Made by a program: the position numbers and the translations under genes
The notes under the pieces: generated by a model
What the model saw: only the letters and a program-made list of their open reading frames with translations
Databases searched by the model: none
Told to the model about the DNA's origin: nothing
Source: Pseudomonas sp. GR 6-02
Lineage (GTDB): Bacteria; Pseudomonadota; Gammaproteobacteria; Pseudomonadales; Pseudomonadaceae
Assembly (NCBI RefSeq): GCF_001655615.1
Contig: NZ_CP011567.1
Span: 434,001-498,000, forward strand
DNA: 64,000 nt
Reading direction: 5' to 3'
In this document: piece after piece, positions 22,328 to 34,664 of the stretch
How positions within the stretch are numbered: the first letter of the stretch is position 1
Layout: each line of letters begins with the position of its first letter

Positions 22328-23058
22328 GCCCGCCACCGTCGCCAGAGGATCACCGGTGCTCGCAGCAACATGCCGAAGAACAGCCGGGTGTGCATGCTCG
22401 TAATCAGTACGTTGTCGTAGAACAGACGGAAATGTGAAACGCCATCCAGAGGGTAATGGACCCTGGTTTTCAGCCACTGCATCGGCAGATTGCGCCAGGC
22501 CAGGCGCACCAGGATGTCGGAGTCGAAGTCCATGCGCTTGCCGATCCTGGCCGAGTCGATCAGTGCCAGGGTTGGCGGTAACGGATAGACACGGAAGCCG
22601 CACATCGAGTCGCGAATCTGCAGTGACAGGGTGTTGATCCAGACCATGACGTGAGTCAGGTAGCGCGCGTACAAACGACCTTTCGGCACGCTGGCGTCGT
22701 ATTGCGGATAGCCGCAGATCACCGCCTCGGGATGGTTGCGTGAGTATTCGATGAAGACTTTGACGTCTTGCAGGTCGTGCTGGCCGTCGGCGTCCACCTG
22801 CAAGGCATGGCTGAAGCCCAGGCGCGAAGCCTCCCGCAGACCGGTCATCACTGCGCCGCCCTTGCCCTGATTGATGGTGAGCCGGATCAGATAAACCCTG
22901 TCGCGCTGCGCCAGTTGGTCGAGTACCTTGGCGCAGGCGGGGCTACTGGCATCGTCCACCAGAATGCATGGCAGGTCACAGGCTAGCAGCGCATCGACCA
23001 CGGCAGTGATGGCGGTTTCGTGGTTGTAGACCGGGATTATGGCGCAGGGGTTATGCAT
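22324..23058 (-). CDS. Family 2 glycosyltransferase, N-terminal half of ApeJ
   Basis: GT-A glycosyltransferase of 244 residues, similar to dolichol-phosphate-mannose-synthase-like enzymes. CAIIPVYNHETAI starts the fold, LVDDASSPAC gives the nucleotide-binding aspartates, and LQVDADGQHDLQDV carries the metal-binding DxD. MDFDSDILVRLAWR is a later catalytic-region match. It likely adds a sugar during assembly of the pigment lipid. The ATG at 23058 overlaps the ligase-dehydratase stop by eight bases; the 38-residue upstream extension of the frame is a shadow. Confidence 0.82.
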   Translation of the reverse strand: MHNPCAIIPVYNHETAITAVVDALLACDLPCILVDDASSPACAKVLDQLAQRDRVYLIRLTINQGKGGAVMTGLREASRLGFSHALQVDADGQHDLQDVKVFIEYSRNHPEAVICGYPQYDASVPKGRLYARYLTHVMVWINTLSLQIRDSMCGFRVYPLPPTLALIDSARIGKRMDFDSDILVRLAWRNLPMQWLKTRVHYPLDGVSHFRLFYDNVLITSMHTRLFFGMLLRAPVILWRRWRA

Positions 23059-24733
23059 CGCTGGCAGCCTCCAGCAAAATCCGCCCGCTGGAGCAGGTGG
23101 CGGTTTCGTTGCGATAGGCGAAATACAATTTGCCGCGCACCGGGTCGAAGCGCAGGTGCAACTGGATTTCATCGCCAGGGCGCACCAGTTGCTGGAATTT
23201 CAGCACTTCCATGCCGGCGAACTTTGCCGGCAGGTCCATCAATTGTTGGCCCAGGCTCATTGCCCACTCCACTTGCACCACGCCGGGCAATACCGGGGCC
23301 CGGGGAAAGTGTCCGCTGAAATACGCCAGGTCCGGCGGGACGGCCAGTTGCAGGCTCCACTCACCATCGGCTTCGACCTGCTCCAGCACTTGCGGCGCCT
23401 TTGGGCGGGGCGCCAGCAGCAAGGCTTCAACCTCAGCCTGGGGCAGTTTGCCCTGCGCGTTCAGCGGCAACTGCCGCAACAGGCGCCAGCGTCGTGGCAG
23501 GGCCAGCGTTTCACAGTGCTGGCTCAGATGCTGACGCAACGCTTGCGTGAGGCTGCGTCGTCCCTGATTGCGCAACGCGTGCATACCTCGCTCGCTGAGC
23601 ACCAGCAACGCCCCCAATGAGGCGCGGTTTTCCTGAACCACTCCCAGGCGCGCTTCGGCGACCCAGGCGTGCGCCATCAGCGCGTGTTCGAGCATGGGTA
23701 GCGAGATACGTTTTTCTTCCAGTTTGACGATCCGGTCCAGCCGCCCCAACAGCTCGAAACGGCCGTCGGCTGCGATGCGCGCGGCATCGGCGGTGTGTTC
23801 GATATGACCTGCCGGCAGGTATGGCGATGCGATAAGCAGGGCGCCATCGCTGTCCTGGCTCAGCTCCACGCCGGCGAAGGGCTGCCAGAGATCCTGGCCC
23901 TGACGCCAGGCGATGCCGCCGGTTTCCGAGCTGCCGAGGATCTCGGTCGGCCATTGTTGCAGGCGTTCGTAAAGGCTTTGCGAGGCTTCGGCGGGTAACG
24001 CGCCACCGGAGGAGAACACTCGGCGCACTGCGCTCAGCGCTGGCCAGTCGAGGTTGTCGCCCATGCGCTTGAGCAATGCCGGGCTGGCGACCCAGGCGAA
24101 GGCCGGGTGTTCGCGGCTGGCGCGTTGCAAGTCTTCCGGGAAAGCCAGTTGCTTGCGCACGAACGAACGCCCGGCGCACAGCGGCCACAGCACCCGAAAC
24201 AGCAAGCCGTAGATGTGCTGGGTGGCGACGCTGCCGATGATGCAGGCTTCGCCCAGATCTGCGCCCCACAAGTGCTCCAGCGCTTCGACTTCATTGGCCA
24301 GTTGGCGCAGGGTTTTGTCGATGCGCTTGGGTTCGCCACTGGAGCCTGAGGTGCACAGGCTCAGCTGACAACGATCCAGGTCCAGCGGGTGGGCTGGTAG
24401 CGGCGGATGCCGATAATCGCTCAGGTGCGCATCGTCGGTCTGATCGGTCAGCCACAGATCGACCTCGGTCGACCAGCGCTGGCGCGTCTGCGCTTGCAGG
24501 TCGGCGGGCAGCAGTACGCTGATCCCGGCACGCCAGGCGCCGAGCAGGGCAATGGCCAGGTCGGCGGCGTCTTCAAGGTGCACGGCGATGCGCTGCACAC
24601 CCTGGGCTTGCAGGCCGGCAGCCAGGCTCAGGGCCCGGTCGCACAATTGCGCGTGATTCAACGCCGGCTCGGCCGTCACGGCACGCTCCGGCTGAGCCTT
24701 GAGCAGCAGTTGCTCAAGTTTTATCCAATTCAT
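23051..24733 (-). CDS. AMP-dependent acyl-ACP ligase fused to a hotdog dehydratase (ApeH-ApeI fusion)
   Basis: Protein of 560 residues with two domains. Residues 1 to about 450 are an ANL adenylating enzyme with the P-loop-like [15 protein letters not shown] and [10 protein letters not shown], ending in [11 protein letters not shown]. Residues about 455-560 are a FabA/FabZ-like hotdog with [20 protein letters not shown], where the histidine of GHFP is the usual active residue. The ligase would load the aromatic starter onto an ACP; the dehydratase would form double bonds with ApeP. These are separate genes in the E. coli cluster as I remember it. The ATG at 24733 overlaps the upstream stop by four bases. 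Confidence 0.85.
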   Translation of the reverse strand: MNWIKLEQLLLKAQPERAVTAEPALNHAQLCDRALSLAAGLQAQGVQRIAVHLEDAADLAIALLGAWRAGISVLLPADLQAQTRQRWSTEVDLWLTDQTDDAHLSDYRHPPLPAHPLDLDRCQLSLCTSGSSGEPKRIDKTLRQLANEVEALEHLWGADLGEACIIGSVATQHIYGLLFRVLWPLCAGRSFVRKQLAFPEDLQRASREHPAFAWVASPALLKRMGDNLDWPALSAVRRVFSSGGALPAEASQSLYERLQQWPTEILGSSETGGIAWRQGQDLWQPFAGVELSQDSDGALLIASPYLPAGHIEHTADAARIAADGRFELLGRLDRIVKLEEKRISLPMLEHALMAHAWVAEARLGVVQENRASLGALLVLSERGMHALRNQGRRSLTQALRQHLSQHCETLALPRRWRLLRQLPLNAQGKLPQAEVEALLLAPRPKAPQVLEQVEADGEWSLQLAVPPDLAYFSGHFPRAPVLPGVVQVEWAMSLGQQLMDLPAKFAGMEVLKFQQLVRPGDEIQLHLRFDPVRGKLYFAYRNETATCSSGRILLEAASDA

Positions 24734-25275
24734 GGGTGGCCTCGTACCCGTTGTCGTATCAGCCATTCAATGGCAAACATCAGGCCGATCAATCCATAGG
24801 AGATCAGGCCGGTGTACAACATCCACCAGCTCAGCGGCGCCCAAAGGGTCAGGGCGGCGGCGCACAAACCGTTGCAGAGAAAAAACACGCTCCAGGCAAT
24901 GGTCACCTGGCGGGTGTAGCGAATGGCCCTGGGCGGTAAATCCGGTTCTCGCAGGCGGGCCAGGCGTTCGACCATCGGCGGGCCGTATTTCAGGCTAAGA
25001 CCGAACAGCACCAGCATGAACGCGCTGATCAGCACCGGGTACCAGCGCAGCAGCACCGGGCTGTCGAACGCTGCCAGCAGCAGGCAGAAGGCGATGGCGA
25101 CCGTGGACATCCACAGGCTGCCGGGGCGCCGTTCGCCGGTCAGCGCTCGCGCCAGCCACAGGCTGCCCAGCAGCAGACCGAACTGCCACGGGGCAAAATG
25201 CTCCATGCCGAAATACACCGCAAAGGGGTACAACAGGCCTGCGAGCAGCAGGCCAAGGCCAATCAGTCGGCTCAT
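24730..25275 (-). CDS. COG4648-type inner-membrane protein, ApeG-like
   Basis: Small membrane protein of 181 residues with about five hydrophobic segments (LIGLGLLLAGLLYPFAVYFG, then a segment after FAPWQFGLLLGSL, and others). It belongs to the membrane-protein family found between the ACP and ligase genes of APE clusters. Function is unknown; by position it may anchor the synthase or handle the product. It overlaps both neighbours by ATGA. Confidence 0.75.
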   Translation of the reverse strand: MSRLIGLGLLLAGLLYPFAVYFGMEHFAPWQFGLLLGSLWLARALTGERRPGSLWMSTVAIAFCLLLAAFDSPVLLRWYPVLISAFMLVLFGLSLKYGPPMVERLARLREPDLPPRAIRYTRQVTIAWSVFFLCNGLCAAALTLWAPLSWWMLYTGLISYGLIGLMFAIEWLIRQRVRGHP

Positions 25276-25526
25276 GCGGCGGGCTGAACCAGACGGTAAA
25301 CCGCCTCGACCACGTCGCTGACGGTACGCACCGATTTGAATTCTTCGGCGGCGATTTTCTTGCCGGTCTGGCGTTTGATGTGATCGATCAGGTCGACCGC
25401 ATCGATGCTGTCGATTTCCAGATCCTGGTACAGGTTGGATTCCAGGCTGATGCGCTCGGGGTCCAGCTCGAAGAGTTCGACCAGAGCATCGCGCAGGGTG
25501 TTGAAAATATCGTCACGAGTTTGCAT
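25272..25526 (-). CDS. Acyl carrier protein, ApeF-like
   Basis: Acyl carrier protein of 84 residues. The phosphopantetheine serine is Ser40 in LEIDSIDAVDL, with acidic helix II around it. One of two tandem ACPs in the cluster; published work assigns one to the aromatic starter and both to chain building. Which does which here cannot be told. The sequence lies 9 bases behind the first ACP gene. Confidence 0.9.
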   Translation of the reverse strand: MQTRDDIFNTLRDALVELFELDPERISLESNLYQDLEIDSIDAVDLIDHIKRQTGKKIAAEEFKSVRTVSDVVEAVYRLVQPAA

Positions 25527-25535
25527 GGTCCGGTC

Positions 25536-25811
25536 TCAAGCTGCCTGTTTTGCAGTGACGAACGCCGCAAGGCTCGCCACGTTGCTGAAGTGATTACGGG
25601 TGTCCTTGGCGTCGGCATCGATTTTGATGCCGTACTTTTTCTGGATCGCCAGGCCGAGTTCCAGCGCGTCTACCGAGTCCAGGCCCAGGCCTTCGCCGAA
25701 CAGCGTCTGGTTGTCGCCGATGTCGTCGACGCTGATGTCTTCGAGGCCCAGGGCTTCGATGATCAGCTCTTTGATTTCCTGCATCAGGCTAACGGTGTTC
25801 TGATCGCTCAT
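25536..25811 (-). CDS. Acyl carrier protein, ApeE-like
   Basis: Acyl carrier protein of 91 residues with the attachment serine Ser46 in LGLDSVDALELGLAIQKKYG. It differs clearly from the second ACP (25272-25526): longer N-terminal helix and a KKYGIKID stretch, so the two are not a recent duplication. The start lies inside the acyltransferase gene (23-base overlap). Confidence 0.9.
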   Translation of the reverse strand: MSDQNTVSLMQEIKELIIEALGLEDISVDDIGDNQTLFGEGLGLDSVDALELGLAIQKKYGIKIDADAKDTRNHFSNVASLAAFVTAKQAA

Positions 25812-26601
25812 CTTCGGCGAGCTCCTTGATAAAGTAAGAGTGCAAATAGTCGTTGAGCTTGCGCGAGGCCTGGGGTGCAGGGCCTTGCGTAGCGAAGGCC
25901 TGTGGGTCTATATCGGCCCCGACGCGAAAACTGAAGTGCACGCGGCGTTTGGGGATCCGATACCAGGGTTCGGCCTTGGTCAATGTGGTCGGGTTGACCT
26001 TGATAATCACCGGGGTGAGGATTCTCGCACCGCGCAGCGCGATTGCCGCGCCCCCCCGATGAAAGGCCGGCGGTTGGCCGGGTCGGGTCCGGGTGCCCTC
26101 GGGAAAGATGATCAGGGTCTGACCGCTTTTCAGCGCGTCGGCAGCGGCGTCGAGCATGTCCATGCTGCCATCGTTGCTGATGTATTCGGTACAGCGTAGC
26201 GGACCGCGAGTGAACGGGTTTTCCCAGAGGCTTTTCTTGACCACGCAGTTGGCGTGGCGCACCAGGCCGATCAAAAACACCACATCGATCAGCGAGGGGT
26301 GGTTGGCGACGATCATTTGGCCTGGGCGCCCGAGCTTTTCCGCCCCCTGAATGTCATAGGTCAGCACGCCACTGCGCGCCATGAACCGAATGAAAAACCA
26401 GAAACACCGACTGACCGTATGTCGCGCGCGCTGACGATGGACCTGAGCGTCTCCTGGCAGGCAGTTCAACAGCGGGAACACCACCAGTCGCAGGCACAGG
26501 CTGCTCAACCCGAACAGGGTAAAGCTTGCGGCGGTGGCCAGCAGGCGCCAGTAGTAGGCGTCGCGGTTTTTATCGGTTACGGGTTGCGTTGCCAGGTCCA
26601 T
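25789..26601 (-). CDS. 1-acylglycerol-3-phosphate-type acyltransferase, ApeD-like
   Basis: Membrane-bound acyltransferase of 270 residues in the PlsC family. Motif I is NHPSLIDVVF (HX4D), motif III is IIFPEGTRTRPGQ. One hydrophobic segment (LLATAASFTLFGLSSLCLRL) lies near the N-terminus. It probably joins a fatty or polyene acyl chain to a phospholipid-like carrier. The ATG at 26601 overlaps the chain-length-factor stop by 25 bases; residues further upstream in the open frame are a shadow. Confidence 0.85.
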   Translation of the reverse strand: MDLATQPVTDKNRDAYYWRLLATAASFTLFGLSSLCLRLVVFPLLNCLPGDAQVHRQRARHTVSRCFWFFIRFMARSGVLTYDIQGAEKLGRPGQMIVANHPSLIDVVFLIGLVRHANCVVKKSLWENPFTRGPLRCTEYISNDGSMDMLDAAADALKSGQTLIIFPEGTRTRPGQPPAFHRGGAAIALRGARILTPVIIKVNPTTLTKAEPWYRIPKRRVHFSFRVGADIDPQAFATQGPAPQASRKLNDYLHSYFIKELAEDERSEHR

Positions 26602-27302
26602 ACACGATTTTTCCAGGCATGTTGGCAGGTTGTTTGCTGGCCGAGCAGCGTACGCAACAGATTCAGAGCATGGGGCCAGCGGGCTTTGGACAACGTGTGC
26701 GGGTCGCTGTTCAGCGACAGTTGCCACTGATTACCGGGGGTGATCAACAGGCCGACCGCATAAGGGAAAGGCACATCATCTATCCAGGCCGAGTAGGCGG
26801 CGGGAGGTTGCTCTTCGGTGACGATCAGCAGTACCGCGGGCGCGCCTTCCTCAAGCAGCGCCGCGGCCTCTAGCATGCCGTGTTCAAGGCCATCGCCGGC
26901 GGCGGCGAGGGCGGTCATTTCGCTGGTTTCGCCACGCATGATCGACCACAGGCCGATGACCGCGTTGTGCACCGACAGGCTGAACTGGGTGGGCGACAAC
27001 GGTTGGTCGGTCGCCAGATCGCTGAGAATTTCGAAGGTGCGCGGGGTTTCGCCGTGGCGAGAAATAAAGACCAACGGTAAATCCGGATGACCTTCGGCCA
27101 AGGGCCAGCCGACACTGAACGCCATCCGCGCCAGACGGCTGAGTCGCCGACGCTGCATGGCCGGCAGAAACGACACATCCGGGGCGGCATCGCTGGGCTC
27201 GAGCACGACCGGTTGTCGGCTCCAGGCCTGCCAATCATCCACGCTTTCAAGCCCAGGGGCCCAAGCGCGCCATTGGGCGATGTTGAAGTTGATCACAGAC
27301 AT
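26577..27302 (-). CDS. apeC: Chain-length-factor-like ketosynthase, ApeC-like, first gene of the APE operon
   Basis: Protein of 241 residues related to the N-terminal half of ketosynthases (beta-ketoacyl synthase chain length factor family). It has RRRLSRLARMAFSVGWPLAEG and a VNFSLSVHN-like FSLSVHNAVIGLWSIM stretch, but no TACSS cysteine motif, so it should not condense by itself. In the published APE system such a protein pairs with the active KS ApeO. As the first gene after a 356-base gap it marks the probable transcription start side of the 20-gene run. Confidence 0.85.
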   Translation of the reverse strand: MSVINFNIAQWRAWAPGLESVDDWQAWSRQPVVLEPSDAAPDVSFLPAMQRRRLSRLARMAFSVGWPLAEGHPDLPLVFISRHGETPRTFEILSDLATDQPLSPTQFSLSVHNAVIGLWSIMRGETSEMTALAAAGDGLEHGMLEAAALLEEGAPAVLLIVTEEQPPAAYSAWIDDVPFPYAVGLLITPGNQWQLSLNSDPHTLSKARWPHALNLLRTLLGQQTTCQHAWKNRVWTWQRNP

Positions 27303-27427
27303 TCATCCCGCCCCTGCGGGCTTCCTTTAACGCGGTGAGTCGCAAGAACCGCGGCTGACCTGACGTGGCGCTTAACGCCGAGTGGCGCGCATTATCCCGG
27401 TGCTGCGGGCGTGTAGCAAATGCTGGT

Positions 27428-27450
27428 TACATTTTGCGCAACGAAATGTA
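27428..27450. promoter_or_regulatory. Inverted repeat, candidate operator between the APE operon and parA
   Basis: TACATTT (27428-27434) and AAATGTA (27444-27450) form perfect 7-base arms, with the palindrome TTGCGCAA nested between them (27434-27441). It lies about 126 bases upstream of the first APE gene and 209 bases upstream of parA, in a 356-base gap with no gene. No convincing -35/-10 pair could be fixed here. The regulator is unknown. Confidence 0.45.
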
Positions 27451-27658
27451 CCGTCTGGTTCGCGAAAAGCTGTCGTTTGGCCATTATCCACAATGCGGCG
27501 GACATGTCTGTCGGCACTGTCGGCTATCAATGGACGAGTTGGCAGCTGTTCCGGCCAGAGATTTGCCTATGACTGTGTAGTCTAGATGCTGGCGAGGTAG
27601 CTAAGCAGCGATGTGGACTACTACACTCGGTCATTCTTTGATACACGGAGGTTTAGAC

Positions 27659-28429
27659 ATGCGGCGCGTGGTGTTCAATCAGAAAGGTGGCGTGGGCAAA
27701 TCAAGCATTGCCTGCAATCTGGCGGCGGTCAGCGCCAGCGAAGGCTATCGCACGTTATTGGTGGATCTCGATGCCCAGGCCAACTCCACTCAATACCTGA
27801 CGGGGCTCACCGGTGAGGATATCCCGATGGGTATCGCCGACTTCTTCAAGCAGACCCTGTCCTCCGGGCCGTTCTCGAAGAAAGGTCAGGTCGACATCTA
27901 CGAAACTCCGTTCGACAACCTTCACGTCATCACTGCCACCGCCGAGCTGGCAGACTTGCAGCCCAAGCTTGAGGCCAAACACAAGATCAACAAGCTGCGT
28001 AAATTGCTCGAGGAGCTGGACGGTGATTACGACCGGATCTACCTCGACACCCCGCCAGCGCTGAATTTCTATGCCGTCTCCGCCTTGATCGCCGCTGATC
28101 GCGTGCTGATTCCCTTTGACTGCGACAGCTTCTCGCGCCAGGCGTTGTATGGTCTGTTGGCGGAAATCGAAGAGTTGAAGGACGACCACAATGAAGGGCT
28201 GGAAGTCGAAGGCATTGTCGTCAACCAGTTCCAGGCCCGCGCCAGTCTGCCGCAGCAAATTCTCGACGAACTGATCGCCGAAGGGCTGCCGGTACTGCCG
28301 GTGTACCTGGCAAGTTCGGTGCGCATGCGCGAATCCCATCAGGCCAACACGCCGCTGATCCACCTCGACCCCCGGCACAAGCTGACCCAGCAATTCGTCG
28401 AACTGCACAACCTGCTGGAAAATGCCTGA
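27659..28429 (+). CDS. Orphan ParA-family ATPase
   Basis: Deviant-Walker ATPase of 256 residues. The motif KGGVGKSS (Lys9 to Ser16) has the signature lysine, followed by [12 protein letters not shown] (Walker A') and [10 protein letters not shown] (Walker B). ParA proteins form dynamic patterns on the nucleoid or membrane and position DNA or protein cargo. No ParB, CheW-like or carboxysome partner is adjacent; the next gene is trxC on the other strand with a 7-base gap. The ATG at 27659 has GGAGG eight bases upstream; the longer frame from 27611 lacks one. Cargo unknown. Confidence 0.85.
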   Translation: MRRVVFNQKGGVGKSSIACNLAAVSASEGYRTLLVDLDAQANSTQYLTGLTGEDIPMGIADFFKQTLSSGPFSKKGQVDIYETPFDNLHVITATAELADLQPKLEAKHKINKLRKLLEELDGDYDRIYLDTPPALNFYAVSALIAADRVLIPFDCDSFSRQALYGLLAEIEELKDDHNEGLEVEGIVVNQFQARASLPQQILDELIAEGLPVLPVYLASSVRMRESHQANTPLIHLDPRHKLTQQFVELHNLLENA

Positions 28430-28436
28430 AAGGCAA

Positions 28437-28871
28437 TCAGATCCCCTGACTGTGCAACCAGCTCATCAACTGCGGTAACGGGAAGGCCCCGCTTTGGCGA
28501 GCCACTTCCCGGCCGTTCTTGAACAGAATCAGGCTCGGGATCGAGCGAATCCCCAGCTGCGCCGACAACTGTTGATTCGCCTCGCTGTCCAGCTTGGCCA
28601 ACCGACACTTGCCTGCCAATTGCCCCGCCGCTTGCTCGAACACCGGCGCAAACGATTTGCACGGCCCGCACCAGTCCGCCCACACATCCACCAGCAACGG
28701 CAGGTCACCCTTGATCTGACTGGCGTAATCGCCTTGTTTCAGTTCGAACGGCTTGCTCAGCAGGACCTCGGCCTTGCAGCGGCCGCACTTTGGATGATCG
28801 TTGAGGCGTTCGGCGGGGATGCGGTTCAGGCCGTTGCAGTGGGGGCAGGGGATGAGGAGTGGGTCGGTCAT
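28437..28871 (-). CDS. trxC: Thioredoxin 2 TrxC
   Basis: Cytoplasmic thioredoxin of 144 residues with an N-terminal zinc-binding part (Cys9-x2-Cys12 and Cys29-x2-Cys32) and the redox centre WCGPC (Cys68, Cys71). This combination defines TrxC rather than TrxA. It reduces disulfides, often under oxidative stress. It is convergent with parA. Confidence 0.93.
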   Translation of the reverse strand: MTDPLLIPCPHCNGLNRIPAERLNDHPKCGRCKAEVLLSKPFELKQGDYASQIKGDLPLLVDVWADWCGPCKSFAPVFEQAAGQLAGKCRLAKLDSEANQQLSAQLGIRSIPSLILFKNGREVARQSGAFPLPQLMSWLHSQGI

Positions 28872-28999
28872 GAAGGAGGTCCTGTTAAGAAGCCGATCAC
28901 TCCTATGTGGAGACGTTTGCTCATATTTTCAATCGTGCAGCGTCTGGCGATGAAACTAGGCTGAATCGTACTGAGCGAGACCGTTGGTCTGCCGAGAGC

Positions 29000-29016
29000 T
29001 ATCGCAACTTGCGATA
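29000..29016. promoter_or_regulatory. Palindromic operator upstream of higBA
   Basis: TATCGCAA-C-TTGCGATA is a perfect 8+1+8 palindrome 50 bases upstream of the toxin start. A further near half-site TGCGATA lies at 29050-29056, just before the ribosome site of the toxin. HigA-type antitoxins bind such palindromes to repress their own operon. Binding by this HigA is inferred. Confidence 0.7.
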
Positions 29017-29066
29017 TTTTTGATCTGTGTTTAACTCCCCATAGCAGAATGCGATAAGGATGTTGC

Positions 29067-29363
29067 ATGCATGTGTTTACTGAAAAACCAATTCGTGAGG
29101 CCAAGGAAAAGTGGCCGCGGGCAGCCAATGCATTGGAGCAGTGGTATCGACTCGCCAAAGGGAGTAGCCCGGGAGACTTCGCGGCGATGAAGTCTATTTT
29201 TCCCGCAACCGACAAAGTCGGCGAGTTTCATGTGTTCGACATCGGTGGCAACAAATTGCGGCTTATCGCTTTTGTCAGGTATCGGTCTCAAAAGCTTTAT
29301 ATCAAGCATGTGCTGGATCATAGCGAATATGACCGCGGTAAATGGAAGGAGGGAAGGGTATGA
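29067..29363 (+). CDS. higB: HigB-type mRNA interferase toxin
   Basis: Toxin of 98 residues in the HigB/YgjN branch of the RelE superfamily (HigB_toxin). Typical stretches are the N-terminal WPRAANALEQWYRLAK, DFAAMKSIFPATDKVG, and the C-terminal KLRLIAFVRYRSQKLYIKHV with YDRGKWKEG. It would cut mRNA on the ribosome when the antitoxin is lost. The toxin gene comes first, as is usual for higBA. AAGGA precedes the ATG by about six bases. The antitoxin start overlaps this stop. Confidence 0.88.
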   Translation: MHVFTEKPIREAKEKWPRAANALEQWYRLAKGSSPGDFAAMKSIFPATDKVGEFHVFDIGGNKLRLIAFVRYRSQKLYIKHVLDHSEYDRGKWKEGRV

Positions 29364-29761
29364 GTGTTCTAATCAAAAAAGCTGCTGAGCATTGGGAGTT
29401 CGTCTCGCCATTGCTTCGAAAACCGAAAAACGAAGACGACTATGACATGTTGGCGCGGGCACTCGATGAATTGCTTGAGATGACCGGCGATGATGAGTCG
29501 CATCCGTTGATGAGCTTGGTGGACATCATCGGTGACTGGATTGCGGAGTGGGATCGCAACCATCACCCCATGCGCGAAGCCTCTGGTGCAGAGGTTCTTG
29601 GCTATATGATGCGCGAACACGGCCTGAGCCAGAGCGAGCTGCCCGGTGTGGGCACGCAATCGGTAGTCTCGGAGATCTTAAGCGGCAAGCGCCAGCTCAA
29701 CCTGCGGCAGGTTCGCTGGTTGGCCGAGCGCTTTGGTGTGTCCGTAGAGACCTTTATCTGA
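29360..29761 (+). CDS. higA: HigA-type antitoxin with C-terminal helix-turn-helix
   Basis: Antitoxin and repressor of 133 residues. The C-terminal part (EVLGYMMREHGLSQSELPGV to LAERFGVSVETFI) is a Xre-like helix-turn-helix; the N-terminal acidic part should bind the toxin. The ATG at 29360 overlaps the toxin stop (ATGA) and follows GGAGGGAAGG, whereas an upstream in-frame ATG at 29342 lies inside the toxin. It likely represses the operon through the palindrome at 29000-29016. Confidence 0.87.
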   Translation: MSVLIKKAAEHWEFVSPLLRKPKNEDDYDMLARALDELLEMTGDDESHPLMSLVDIIGDWIAEWDRNHHPMREASGAEVLGYMMREHGLSQSELPGVGTQSVVSEILSGKRQLNLRQVRWLAERFGVSVETFI

Positions 29762-29767
29762 CAAGCC

Positions 29768-31266
<1,499 letters not shown>

Positions 31267-31279
31267 AGGGATAGCGCGC

Positions 31280-34630
<3,351 letters not shown>

Positions 34631-34664
34631 AGAGACCGATCGAAAACGAGACGAAGTGTGGAGT

